Origin: Anaerolineaceae bacterium
Lineage (GTDB): Bacteria > Chloroflexota > Anaerolineae > Aggregatilineales > Phototrophicaceae
Direction: 5' to 3'
DNA: 64,000 nt
Assembly (NCBI GenBank): GCA_016124855.1
Contig: WGMX01000009.1
Span: 124,001-188,000, forward strand
Position 1 is the first letter of the stretch; every line of letters begins with the position of its first letter. Position numbers and translations under genes: made by a program. Of the stretch, positions 33,432 through 42,387 are shown piece after piece. The notes beneath the pieces were generated by a model. The model did no database searches. It was given only the letters and a program-made list of their open reading frames with translations, and was not told where the DNA came from.

Positions 33432-34847
33432 ATGAAGACCATAACCATGAAGTTCGGGGGGACATCAGTAGGCAGTCCAGAAGCGATTGCGAATCTGGTG
33501 AGCATCGTCAAAGAGTCACGCGAGGCGGGTAACCGCGTGATCGTCGTCGTGTCGGCGATGTCGGGCGTGACCGACCAGCTGCTTAACTCGGTCAAAATGG
33601 CGGCCAGTGGCAATAAATGGGGGTATTTATCTACGGCCAACAAACTTCGTGACCGCCATGATGATGCCCTCAATATTCTTGTGCCTCCCGGTGAAAATCG
33701 CGAAAAGGCGCTGGTACAGACGAAATCTCTCCTAGAAGAATATACCGAAATCTGTCATGCTGTGAGCATCCTTGGTGAAGAAACTGCCCGAATCTCGGAT
33801 GCGATTGTGGCTTATGGTGAACGTTTGAGCAGCCGGTTAGTAGCTGCTGCCCTTAAGGCACGCGGTATAGAAGCCGCTGCTTTTGACGCGGGCGATTTCC
33901 TTGTGACCGATGACCGATACCAGAATGCAACGCCGTTGTGGGATGAAACCCAGTCACGTATTGACAGTAGACTGATGCCAGCTTTAGCGGATGGCATAAC
34001 CCCCGTCATCACCGGATTTATCGGCGCGACACGGACAGGCACACTTACGACACTGGGACGTGGTGGCAGCGATTATAGTGGTGCAATTTTCGCTGCAGGC
34101 AGCGACAGCGACGAATTGGTAATTTGGACGGATGTGGACGGCGTGATGACCACCGACCCACGCGTGGATAAACGCGCCCGTGTGCTGCCTTATGTTTCGT
34201 ATCAAGAAGTCGGTGAACTGGCGTTTTATGGCGCGAAGGTACTGCATCCAAAAACGGTGCAGCCGGTTCTTGATAAAGCGATCCCAATTCGCGTTCGAAA
34301 CACGTTTAACCCCACTTTCCCCGGTACGTTGATTGGTGAGATGGGCGAACCCAGTGTCACCGTCATCAAAGCAGTGACCAGCATCAAAAAAGTGAGCCTA
34401 CTCACGGTGAGCGGTAAAGGCATGATTGGTGTGCCGGGTATTGCCGGACGTACTTTTCACGCTACTGCCAGTGCTGGAGCCAGTATTTTGATGATCTCGC
34501 AGTCCTCATCAGAACAGAGCTTCTGCTTTTTGGTAACGGATACCACTGCTGACGCGGTGAAGCACAGCATCGAGACGCAGCTTGCCGCCGAAATAGCTAC
34601 CCGTGATATTGATCGTGTCGATGTGCGTGATGACGTGGTGATTATCACGGCAGTTGGCGCAGGCATGAGCGGCATTCCGGGCGTAGCGGGACGCGTTTTC
34701 TCGACGATGGGCAATAACCGGATTAACGTCATTGCTATCGCTCAGGGATCATCGGAATGCAGCATCTCGTTTGTGGTCGCCGAGTCTGATCTCGAACGCG
34801 CCGTGATTGCTTTGCATGATTTGGCGTTGGAGTCGGTTTCAGCCTGA
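33432..34847 (+). CDS. lysC: Aspartate kinase, monofunctional
   Basis: A 471-residue enzyme that phosphorylates aspartate in the first step of Lys, Thr, Met and Ile synthesis. The N-terminal signature MKFGGTSVGSPEAIANL and the catalytic/ATP region RGGSDYSGAIFAAGSDSDE, WTDVDGVMTTDP are present. The C-terminal regulatory half contains two ACT domains (LLTVSGKGMIGVPGIAGRTF and ITAVGAGMSGIPGVAGRVF) which bind effector amino acids. It lacks a homoserine dehydrogenase domain. Its leader carries the attenuator. Length and sequence suggest the ThrA-like branch. Confidence 0.93.
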   Translation: MKTITMKFGGTSVGSPEAIANLVSIVKESREAGNRVIVVVSAMSGVTDQLLNSVKMAASGNKWGYLSTANKLRDRHDDALNILVPPGENREKALVQTKSLLEEYTEICHAVSILGEETARISDAIVAYGERLSSRLVAAALKARGIEAAAFDAGDFLVTDDRYQNATPLWDETQSRIDSRLMPALADGITPVITGFIGATRTGTLTTLGRGGSDYSGAIFAAGSDSDELVIWTDVDGVMTTDPRVDKRARVLPYVSYQEVGELAFYGAKVLHPKTVQPVLDKAIPIRVRNTFNPTFPGTLIGEMGEPSVTVIKAVTSIKKVSLLTVSGKGMIGVPGIAGRTFHATASAGASILMISQSSSEQSFCFLVTDTTADAVKHSIETQLAAEIATRDIDRVDVRDDVVIITAVGAGMSGIPGVAGRVFSTMGNNRINVIAIAQGSSECSISFVVAESDLERAVIALHDLALESVSA

Positions 34848-35401
34848 TCGAAACGGATGAGCTTTCTATTATTTGATTCACAAAATGCACAAAGTGAATC
34901 AGGTTAGATGGTGTGGGCGGCGAATTTGAGCGAGTAATCTGCCGAATATTCGCAAGATTCTTCAAATTCTTCAGATTCACTGTGAAGTTTACAGTTATCA
35001 GTTGACCTTCACCAGTCAAATACAACTGAACTGGTTACGGTCGATTGGCGGCAGTGGCGGCGGCATTGACATTGGCTATGTGGCAAATGTTTAAAATATT
35101 GCAGTTGTTGCAGTTGAGAATGCATGATTTTTGTCTCATTTGTAACGATTGGTGGTTGTTAAGGTGCGCGGGAAATTCGTTTTCAGTCGAAGACAATCCC
35201 TATGAACATTTTACAAGAAGTAAAGTTGCAAAGGGTGACATTTTGGAAGAACATTTTGTAACTGTTTGATGCGATTGGCGCTAACTTAATAGGGGAGTGA
35301 GTGGACGAACGGGTTTATGAAGTGTTTGAAAATGGTATGCCGACAAACTTAAACTAAACCTTGTTTATAAGTTCAAATTCCGGTGGTGATACAGGGGGAA
35401 T
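34848..35401. other. Intergenic region, no gene seen
   Basis: 554 bases without a supported gene. TGATTCAC (34874-34881) and GTGAATCA (34894-34901) form an eight-base hairpin 27 bases after the aspartate kinase stop, but no T run follows. A short 74-codon ORF at 35045-35269 is Cys/Trp-rich and does not look coding. GGCGGCAGTGGCGGCGGC near 35050 is a simple repeat. Confidence 0.4.
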
Positions 35402-36055
35402 ATGTCTATCAATAGTGACCAGCCTAGAATACTTACGTTGCCAACTGTGCCAATGGTTATCGAACCTGTCACTTTAGAAGGGCAGTATGTTCGGTTAGAA
35501 CCGCTTTCGATGGATCATTATGCGGGATTATCTCAGTTCGCGATGGAAGAAGAAGTATGGCGCTGGTTTCCCTCGCCGCTGGACACGCCGGAGGAACTAC
35601 GCAAGTTCATCGAACTGGCCTTAAAACTCCAAGCTGAAGGCAGCGTACTCCCGTTTACCACCCTTTATAAACCGACGAATGAGGTGGTGGGTTGCAGCCG
35701 CTTCCTGAGCTTGGATACGCATAGTCATCATGTGGAAATTGGGGCGACACTGGTGGCTAGAGCGTGGCAGCGCAGTGTCATTAATACGGAAGCTAAATAT
35801 CTCATGCTGCGTCATGCTTTCGAAACATGGGGCTGCTTACGTGTCGAGTTCAAAACGGATTCTCTGAACACCAAATCACGGAACGCCTTAGCACGTATTG
35901 GCGCGACGCAAGAGGGTATTTTTCGCAACCATATCATTTGTGCAAATGGGCGTGTTCGGCACTCTGTTTATTTCAGCATTACCGATGAAGAATGGCCGAG
36001 AGTGAAGGCGGATCTGGAAGAAAAGTTGGCGAGACCGTTTACGCCGCCAAGCTAG
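35402..36055 (+). CDS. GNAT-family N-acetyltransferase (RimJ/RimL-like)
   Basis: A 217-residue acetyltransferase. The N-terminal strand VRLEPLSMDHYAGLSQFA and the segment VEIGATLVARAWQRSVINTE, then GCLRVEFKTDSLNTKSRNAL (with the typical Asn-x-x-Ser before the C-terminal helix) match the RimL-type GNAT pattern, in which the acetyl-CoA loop is less conserved. It would acetylate a protein N-terminus or a small amine in the cytoplasm. Substrate unknown. Good GGGGG precedes the ATG. Confidence 0.85.
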   Translation: MSINSDQPRILTLPTVPMVIEPVTLEGQYVRLEPLSMDHYAGLSQFAMEEEVWRWFPSPLDTPEELRKFIELALKLQAEGSVLPFTTLYKPTNEVVGCSRFLSLDTHSHHVEIGATLVARAWQRSVINTEAKYLMLRHAFETWGCLRVEFKTDSLNTKSRNALARIGATQEGIFRNHIICANGRVRHSVYFSITDEEWPRVKADLEEKLARPFTPPS

Positions 36056-36085
36056 AGGGAAACTTTAATGATTAAAATCTGATAC

Positions 36086-36107
36086 GGGAGCACACATAGG
36101 TGCTCCC
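36086..36107. repeat. GGGAGCAC hairpin with CCCTACA tail (intergenic family)
   Basis: GGGAGCAC (36086-36093) pairs with GTGCTCCC (36100-36107), followed by CTACA. The same outline (GGG-hairpin-CCCTACA) recurs at 38193-38218 and 48118-48143. It lies between convergent gene ends and may help terminate both. Confidence 0.5.
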
Positions 36108-36177
36108 CTACAGGGAAATATGTCTTGTTCCCTCGGCAATCGCATAAATCGGTAGGAGAAGAGTAAGTGATTTTTAT

Positions 36178-37317
36178 CTAGGACAAGCCGAGGACAGCTT
36201 GCAAACCGCTGAGTAAGTGTTCAAGATCGTCCGAGGTGTTGTAGCCTTGAAAGGACACGCGCACACCTTTTGTCCCATTCCAATCAATTGCTGGAATTTC
36301 AATCTTAAATTCGTCGTACAAGCGGTTCTTAATCTCGCTTGCATCGGTGTCAGGGGGTAGGGCAAGCAGTGCCATCTGTGAGTACCATTCGGTTCCGTCG
36401 GGTGTTACTGGAGCGATACCGGTCATGGTCGCGACTTGCTTACGCGCCTCGGTCGCTAATTGATGGCAAGCTGCCCGCACTGAGGCCCAATTATTGGTTT
36501 CAAAAAATTCGATTGCCGCGGGAACGCTCAAGAATGCTGAGATGTCACGCGTTCCTTGCCATTGGTTTTGCTCGATGAAGGACGAACTCGTCCAACCGTG
36601 ACTGATGACCAACGGCTCAACCATCGTCTGAATGTCTTTACGGGCATGGAAAAAGGCTGCACCTTTTGGCGCACACAGCCATTTGTGGAGGTTGCCAGAA
36701 TAGAAATCGGCATCAATGTCGGTCAAATCCAGCGGGATTTGTCCCGGTACATGCGCCCCATCAATGATGGTCATGATTCCAGCTTCACGCGCGCGACGGC
36801 AAATTTCCTTTACCGGGAAGATCAATGCAGTCGGTGATGTGATATGACTGATAAAGATGACCTTTGTACGCGGCGTGACGCCCGTCCAAAACTGTTCGAC
36901 AAAGGCTTCATGAGTGGTCATCGGCAGCGGCATGGGATAATTGATGTATTTCGCACCGGTTTTCTGGCAAATGAAAGCCCATGTGTTATTCAACGCGCCA
37001 TATTCGTGGTTGGTCGTCAGGATTTCGTCACCGGGTTCTAGTTTGAGTGAGCGAATCATGGTGTTCAGGCCGAGTGTCGCGTTCATGCAGAATATTAAAT
37101 CGTCAGGATCAGCATTGAGGTATTTGCCTAGGGCTGCCCGTGCTTCCGCCAACATGCCATCTGCCCGCCGCCCTAAGAAATCAACCGGCTGCCATTCGAG
37201 TTCACGCTGAATTTTTTGGTAGGTGTCAAATACTGGCTTGGGACAGGCTCCGAATGAGCCATGATTGAGGAATGTCACTGATGGATCGAGCAGGAATTGG
37301 TCTTTAAGTGCGGTCAA
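36178..37317 (-). CDS. Class V aminotransferase-fold PLP enzyme (isopenicillin-N-epimerase-like)
   Basis: A 379-residue PLP enzyme. N-terminal LNHGSFGACPKPVFD is a family hallmark; ITSPTALIFPVKEICRRARE and IDGAHVPGQIPLDL contact the cofactor; the Lys forming the aldimine is in YSGNLHKWLCAPKG. Relatives include cysteine-lyase-like enzymes and isopenicillin N epimerase. The start is TTG 37317, where TTGA overlaps the methyltransferase stop by four bases. These two genes are probably a single operon. Substrate unknown. Confidence 0.85.
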   Translation of the reverse strand: MTALKDQFLLDPSVTFLNHGSFGACPKPVFDTYQKIQRELEWQPVDFLGRRADGMLAEARAALGKYLNADPDDLIFCMNATLGLNTMIRSLKLEPGDEILTTNHEYGALNNTWAFICQKTGAKYINYPMPLPMTTHEAFVEQFWTGVTPRTKVIFISHITSPTALIFPVKEICRRAREAGIMTIIDGAHVPGQIPLDLTDIDADFYSGNLHKWLCAPKGAAFFHARKDIQTMVEPLVISHGWTSSSFIEQNQWQGTRDISAFLSVPAAIEFFETNNWASVRAACHQLATEARKQVATMTGIAPVTPDGTEWYSQMALLALPPDTDASEIKNRLYDEFKIEIPAIDWNGTKGVRVSFQGYNTSDDLEHLLSGLQAVLGLS

Positions 37318-38045
37318 TTTGTTTTTTCCATGATAAGCAGGTGCGATAAACCGAATTTGTCGAGCGGTGTACCTTCAATGCGATACAGCATGTCACGTAT
37401 CACCTTTCCAGTTGTCCCCAATCGCGCGATGATATTGTCATACCCGCCGTAAATGCGTTGATGGCTCACGACTTTTACTGGACAACCATCAAATAGGCCG
37501 CGCAGTCCATGTGCGGTATAGGCCCGGACATGCGGAGCAAGCCGGTTACGCAGAACATCGGGCAAATAGTTAATCAGCGGTGTATTGCCGAAGTGATATT
37601 CACCGCGCCAATAATGTCCATGTGTTTCAAATGGATACCAGCGATTAGGTACAAAAATAATAACCCGACCACCCGGCTTCAGTACACGTACCATTTCGTG
37701 AATGGACTTACGGTCGTCCAGCACGTGTTCTAAAACTTCATGGGAGAGGATGGTATCGAACTGATCATCAGGATAGGGGAGGGCTTCCGCTGCCGCGATT
37801 AAGGCATGAGGGGTTTCAACCCGCGCTTCCTGTACACGGTCAGCTTCAATGTCGAAGGCTTCAACATCAGCCGTATAACGGTGACGGATTTCAGTGGCGT
37901 AGGTTCCCACGCCGCATCCGGCAATTAAAACTCTGGCATCTTCGAGGCGTGTCCATTTGGCAATCATTTGCAAACGGCGTTCCTGTCCGGCACGCCATAC
38001 CAGACTGGGCACGCCGCGTTCTGCCGCGCGATCATAATGACTCAT
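37314..38045 (-). CDS. Class I SAM-dependent methyltransferase
   Basis: A 243-residue methyltransferase. Motif I is VLIAGCGVGTYATEI near residue 40, motif II the acidic loop EAFDIEADRV, motif IV EVLEHVLDDR, and motif VI PGGRVIIFVP near 125. It matches the small-molecule or lipid (UbiE/COQ5-like) branch. It probably acts on a small substrate, and is followed by the class V PLP enzyme with four-base overlap. Confidence 0.85.
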   Translation of the reverse strand: MSHYDRAAERGVPSLVWRAGQERRLQMIAKWTRLEDARVLIAGCGVGTYATEIRHRYTADVEAFDIEADRVQEARVETPHALIAAAEALPYPDDQFDTILSHEVLEHVLDDRKSIHEMVRVLKPGGRVIIFVPNRWYPFETHGHYWRGEYHFGNTPLINYLPDVLRNRLAPHVRAYTAHGLRGLFDGCPVKVVSHQRIYGGYDNIIARLGTTGKVIRDMLYRIEGTPLDKFGLSHLLIMEKTN

Positions 38046-38192
38046 GTAAGCATTATCCGGTACTAAAAATCGTCTTACTTCGCATCGCCGGGGGCTAAAG
38101 CCACCCGGCTATCCACCCGACAAGCGCACTAAAGGCGCTTCGGGATTGGATACTTCTCGGTTAGCAAGTACGGGCGGGATAAATCCACGCCC

Positions 38193-38218
38193 TACAAAAT
38201 AGGCTATCAGCGGAAAAA
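38193..38218. repeat. GGGCGGGAT hairpin with CCCTACA tail
   Basis: ACGGGCGGGATAAATCCACG followed by CCCTACA in the intergenic stretch between the methyltransferase and the histidine kinase. It is one of several such hairpins here; another (GAGTCCC with GGGGACTC, 38249-38278) overlaps the kinase stop and may act as its terminator. A GCCGGGGGCTAAAGCCACCC palindrome lies near 38087. Confidence 0.5.
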
Positions 38219-38274
38219 GTGAATTTCGTAGGCATCCGGGTGAAACGAGTCCCTGACAAGCGTATGTAGGGGAC

Positions 38275-40158
38275 TCACTTGTTGCCGGACTGCTGCCGAA
38301 CTCGTTCAAGGGCCGCGGCTTCCAATTTACTGGTTTTACCACTGGCCTGACGTGCAGCGGCGGTCTGTGCTTTCATGGTTGTGCTGGAACCTTCGGCGGG
38401 ATGGTCTTTTATCGGTACAACCACTGTGATTGATGTCCCTTTGCCGCGCGCACTTTCCATACGCAGTGTACCGCCGACCATTTCGGCGCGTTCACGCAAA
38501 TTGATCATGCCCAAGTGTCCACCGCGATCCATCGCTTTCTTTTCGGCTTCGGTTGTGTCGAAGCCCACACCATTATCGCTGATGTTCACCAGAATGACAT
38601 CTTCTTGTTTATAGACGTTTACCGTAATCATGCTGGCCTGAGCGTGTTTGCGGGCATTCCCCGCCGCTTCTTCAATGATGTAGAAAATGACACCTTGCTG
38701 GTGAGAGTCAAGGTAGCGCTCGGCCTCGCGGCTAATCTTGATCGTCACCGGTTGGTCATAAGACTCTTTAAATTTATCGGCCAATTGGCTTAGAGCGGCT
38801 GATAGACCTTGATTTTCTAATACCAACGGTCGCAGCGTGAACAGCATATGCCGGATTTCTTTGGTGGTCTTACGTGCCAAATCTTCGATCTTTCGCAGTT
38901 CATTAGGCACTTCGCTCGGGTTGCGCTCCAGAAGTTTCTGAATAATGCTCATACGCATGGCGATAGCAGCCACATCCTGCGTCGGACCGTCGTGCAAATC
39001 ACGCGCGAGTTTTTTGCGCGCTTCTTCTTCCGCGTCAATCAATTTGTCGCGTTCATCCAACAGGTTCTGATAGAGATGAGAATTTTGCAGTGCAATCGTG
39101 GCTTGAGAACCAATAGCGGTCAACAGTTCAAGGTGCTCATCGGTGAAGGCATCGGGGAAGGGGCTCCCATAAACGGTGATGCCGAAGTTGTCGAAACCTG
39201 CTCGCAACGGTACACACATGACCGAACGCATGGTTTGGAAGGCCACAAAGTTACCTAATTCAGGGTCTTTACGAGGGTTATCACCAAAAACGGGAATGGT
39301 TTGCTTGAGCGCTTCGCCCATCACGCCGTCTAAGCCCGGTGTTGAGCGCTGTTCATCCAAACGCGTTAGACCCCGGCTAACAACCACGTGCAGTTCGTTA
39401 TCGGCTGCACGGAATAGTAAGACCATGCTGACTAATTTTTCGGGGATTTCGCGGTTTTTGTCACGTAATCCCAGCCAACCCACGTTCATAGCGGCTTGCA
39501 GGATTTTTTCGTAGTTTAAGGTCGAACTGAGCACGGCAGCCATATCATAAATGGCGCGGGTGCGTTCGCGCATATCGCTTAACTGTTTTTCACGGTTATT
39601 TTGTTCAGCAAGAAGTTGGGCTTGTTGGGCGCCGACCTGTCGCTGGATGGCGTACGCCCAGCCATTAGCGATGATGCCGAACAAGGTTACGATGAACACC
39701 GGCATTCTGTCTGTTATGCCAGCGGGCGGCACACTTACTAACTTGGCGATCTCAGGCCGAATCAACAGCATAATGATGACGATGCCAATAGCTTGAGCGG
39801 TTCCCCAATACGCCTGTATTCGCAGCACACTGGTAACGATTAACAGCCCCCCGGTGGCGACACTCACCAGCATATCAGCGCGGCTGATATACATTACCAA
39901 CGCCATCAACACCCAATCACTAACCACCACAATCGGTGGTAGCAAAATCTTTAAGGTTGGAAACATGACCGGGATAATCAGTAAGATCGTACTCAGTACG
40001 CCAATAACAAGCGCGATGGTTATTTCATTTTGGGCGTAAAGTGCGCCTTCACTGGTTCGTAACGTGGGGAATTCAATCGCAGCGATGACAAGCAGCAAGC
40101 ACCGCAGTGCGATGAGCGCCCAATCTTGCCATTGTGATGTTTTAGGTTGGTTTTCCAT
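38275..40158 (-). CDS. Sensor histidine kinase (GAF plus HisKA_3, NarX/DegS-like)
   Basis: About 627 residues. The N-terminal half has about six transmembrane helices. A GAF-type sensory domain follows near 215-370 (ILQAAMNVGWLGLRDKN to LELLTAIGSQATIALQN). The dimerisation/phosphotransfer region contains the site His in KLARDLHDGPTQDVAAIAMR near 400. The ATP-binding domain carries NARKHAQASM (N box), VSDNG-type NISDNGVGFD (G1) and LGMINLRERAEMVGG (G2). Autophosphorylation, and phosphotransfer to a LuxR-type regulator elsewhere, is inferred. No response regulator adjoins it. ATG 40158 is preferred over TTG 40179. Confidence 0.9.
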   Translation of the reverse strand: MENQPKTSQWQDWALIALRCLLLVIAAIEFPTLRTSEGALYAQNEITIALVIGVLSTILLIIPVMFPTLKILLPPIVVVSDWVLMALVMYISRADMLVSVATGGLLIVTSVLRIQAYWGTAQAIGIVIIMLLIRPEIAKLVSVPPAGITDRMPVFIVTLFGIIANGWAYAIQRQVGAQQAQLLAEQNNREKQLSDMRERTRAIYDMAAVLSSTLNYEKILQAAMNVGWLGLRDKNREIPEKLVSMVLLFRAADNELHVVVSRGLTRLDEQRSTPGLDGVMGEALKQTIPVFGDNPRKDPELGNFVAFQTMRSVMCVPLRAGFDNFGITVYGSPFPDAFTDEHLELLTAIGSQATIALQNSHLYQNLLDERDKLIDAEEEARKKLARDLHDGPTQDVAAIAMRMSIIQKLLERNPSEVPNELRKIEDLARKTTKEIRHMLFTLRPLVLENQGLSAALSQLADKFKESYDQPVTIKISREAERYLDSHQQGVIFYIIEEAAGNARKHAQASMITVNVYKQEDVILVNISDNGVGFDTTEAEKKAMDRGGHLGMINLRERAEMVGGTLRMESARGKGTSITVVVPIKDHPAEGSSTTMKAQTAAARQASGKTSKLEAAALERVRQQSGNK

Positions 40159-40239
40159 AGACTTGCTGTGGCTACTCAATCCTGCGTTGTGACGTTCACG
40201 TACATGCTTAAAGTACCATGTGGTTCAAGTTTGTTCAAG

Positions 40240-40270
40240 GTATGAACAATTGATTTCCACCCGTTCATAC
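40240..40270. promoter_or_regulatory. Inverted repeat GTATGAAC/GTTCATAC upstream of the kinase gene
   Basis: GTATGAAC (40240-40247) and GTTCATAC (40263-40270), plus two further GTTCAAG copies just before. They lie 60-110 bases upstream of the kinase start and may be an operator or the end of the PPC-repeat transcript. No protein is known to bind here. Confidence 0.3.
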
Positions 40271-40318
40271 ACTCTATAATCTTATTGTAGTCTTGCGAAA
40301 AACTAAAAAGTGTAAAGG

Positions 40319-41821
40319 TTATTGTACGATCCTCGCTAAAACCAGCACGAAACTGCCCTGTGTGTTGGGATTACCGTCCGTTCCGCTAAAACGTGTCGCC
40401 TTAATGTAGTAGGCACCACTCTCAGGCAAAACAAAACGGGCAATTCTGGCGTTTTGTCCACCGCCACTGTCATCGTCCTGTTTAATCACTGTTTGATTGC
40501 TGTTCAGCAGGAATAGCGTTGGGTCAAGGTCGCCGTCGCCCCGGTTCAATGATATGGTTATGGCATCACCTTTTGTGCCAAAGAAGGCGAATTGAATTTC
40601 TGGGGTTATTTCGTCCAGCCGTCCGGTGATGGTTGTTCCGTAACTGATGCGCTGTGTTCCTTCGGGGACGCCATCAAAGGCATTGCCCAAACTTTGGACA
40701 CTGAGCTTATATTTACCACTCGTCGTGCCGGCGGCTCGATCCGCCCGTGTCGCGATGATGTAGTACTTGCCATCTTCAGGGATGCGGAAGCTGTCGATTT
40801 TGGCATTTTGACCGCCGCCTCCATCATCATCACTGACCAGTTCTTGCAAATTTTGGTCAGCGATGGCTAGAAAGGCATCCACTGTACCGCTTACACGGTT
40901 CATCTGTACGCTGACCAAATCGTCTTTCTTCGCTTCAAATGTATAGTATTTCTGAACGTTGCTTCCGGTAATTTCGCCTTCGGTTGTGTCATTAAAGTTC
41001 AGTGCAACCGCTGTTTGGAACGCATTACCGAGTCCGCTGTTATCCGCCTCTGCTACCGTCAGAATATAGCGTCCGGTTGATGTGCCGGCTGCTTCGCCAT
41101 AGCGCGTCGCAACGATAATATAAGTGCCGGTTTGTTCGATGACCAGACCTTTGACCCCTGCATCCAGTGACCCAGATCCGCTGATGTCGTCACTTTCGGC
41201 GATGACATGCGCATCACTGTTGACTATTTGCAAATAGGGATCAAGATTGCCCGAATTGCGCTGCATAGTGACATCAATTATGTCACCCTGTTTGGCTTGA
41301 AAACTATAATAGAGCTGCGGTGTCATGTTGCTGATGTTGTTAATGACTGAGTCACCGTAACGCAGCGCACTGCCGGATTCACCGCTGACACCAATGCGCT
41401 CGATGTTGAGTTTGAATGTGCCAGTTGTGCTGCCTAGACTCATGCCAAAGCGCCCGACGATAACGTAGTAACGCAGGCTTTGGGGGATGGTCAGCGCCTG
41501 AATGTTGATGTTACGTGACCCGTTGCTATCGTCACGCTGGGCAATCACACGACCGTTGGCATCAATCAGAGTCAAGAGGGGATCAAGGTCGCCTTTGGTG
41601 GTCGTTACGCTAATGGCAACGACTTCACCCCGCAGTCCGTCAAAATAATAAACGCTGCGTGTGTTTGCTTTAGTAATTTCGCCAGTGATTTGTGCGCCAT
41701 AGTCGAGGCTTGTCTCGTCGTTTGGCTGCGGCGTGTTTTGAGCTTGTACATGCGGGACGATGTACAACGCAGTCAGAATCAAAATAAAAATACTTGTCGT
41801 CACTCGCCCACCAAATCGCAT
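40319..41821 (-). CDS. Secreted protein with four PPC (pre-peptidase C-terminal) domains
   Basis: About 500 residues from ATG 41821 (MRFGGRVTTSIF): signal peptide to VQAQ near residue 29, then four similar beta-sandwich units of about 120 residues. Each contains a GDLDPLLTLIDANGRVIAQ- or GTVDAFLAIADQN-type strand and DDDSGG-type acidic loops. PPC domains usually accompany secreted proteases, but no protease domain is present, so this is a stand-alone PPC array. It probably acts at the surface. No other function can be assigned. Confidence 0.85.
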   Translation of the reverse strand: MRFGGRVTTSIFILILTALYIVPHVQAQNTPQPNDETSLDYGAQITGEITKANTRSVYYFDGLRGEVVAISVTTTKGDLDPLLTLIDANGRVIAQRDDSNGSRNINIQALTIPQSLRYYVIVGRFGMSLGSTTGTFKLNIERIGVSGESGSALRYGDSVINNISNMTPQLYYSFQAKQGDIIDVTMQRNSGNLDPYLQIVNSDAHVIAESDDISGSGSLDAGVKGLVIEQTGTYIIVATRYGEAAGTSTGRYILTVAEADNSGLGNAFQTAVALNFNDTTEGEITGSNVQKYYTFEAKKDDLVSVQMNRVSGTVDAFLAIADQNLQELVSDDDGGGGQNAKIDSFRIPEDGKYYIIATRADRAAGTTSGKYKLSVQSLGNAFDGVPEGTQRISYGTTITGRLDEITPEIQFAFFGTKGDAITISLNRGDGDLDPTLFLLNSNQTVIKQDDDSGGGQNARIARFVLPESGAYYIKATRFSGTDGNPNTQGSFVLVLARIVQ

Positions 41822-41977
41822 TTCGCAGTACCTGCCAAGGCAATATTTCAACTATTTTGATCTAGACTACCACAGCCCGCTATGGGCTGCATATACCCCC
41901 AACATTAAGGGGTTGGCACAAAGCTTACTATTGCTAAGCTATATATCAACCTCACAATTACAAAAAGGTAAGCAAAT

Positions 41978-42328
41978 ATGACTTTTGAACCTCAACCCAA
42001 TCGTTTTCCCTGCTTACCGCCAAGTCCCAAACCTTTTCACATGACGGACGCGGTCATGCAGAATGGTTTGTGGTCGTTTTGGCTGACAGCGGACGATTCG
42101 GTGTTACAGTTTGTCAATAACTTGAATTGTATTTTGCCGGTTGCTCAGTCACCTTTTTTCCGTCGTACCAGTGGACGAGTGATGGTCAGCATCAATCCAC
42201 GTTACGACCCAAAGGAAGCATGGGCCTGGATAAAGGATTTACTCGAAGCCGAAACGCAAATTATTGATTTGGGCGAACCGTGGGAAGCGGCTATCGAGAT
42301 GGCTTGCCAGAATGAAGATGAATATTAG
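41978..42328 (+). CDS. Conserved hypothetical protein
   Basis: A 116-residue soluble protein beginning with FPCLPPSPKPFHMTDAVMQN and ending with WEAAIEMACQNEDEY. AAAAAGG precedes the ATG with suitable spacing. No family recognised. It is divergent from the PPC-repeat gene and convergent with surE; a hairpin follows the stop. Confidence 0.65.
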   Translation: MTFEPQPNRFPCLPPSPKPFHMTDAVMQNGLWSFWLTADDSVLQFVNNLNCILPVAQSPFFRRTSGRVMVSINPRYDPKEAWAWIKDLLEAETQIIDLGEPWEAAIEMACQNEDEY

Positions 42329-42339
42329 CTCATAAACAT

Positions 42340-42372
42340 CAGGCTGATACCCAAGATGAGCGTATCAGCCTG
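42340..42372. terminator. Hairpin between convergent genes
   Basis: CAGGCTGATAC (42340-42350) pairs with GTATCAGCCTG (42362-42372), an 11-base stem with an 11-base loop. It lies between the plus-strand hypothetical gene and surE. No T tract of note. Confidence 0.6.
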
Positions 42373-42387
42373 TGATTTGAACATCCA

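Noticed and set aside
35048-35130. Possible third copy of the structured repeat
   Set aside because: Only the word TTTAAAATATTGCAGTTG resembles the border of copy 2; the core does not align.
35045-35269. 74-codon plus-strand ORF
   Set aside because: No ribosome binding site, odd composition (Trp and Cys rich) and no similarity that I recognise.
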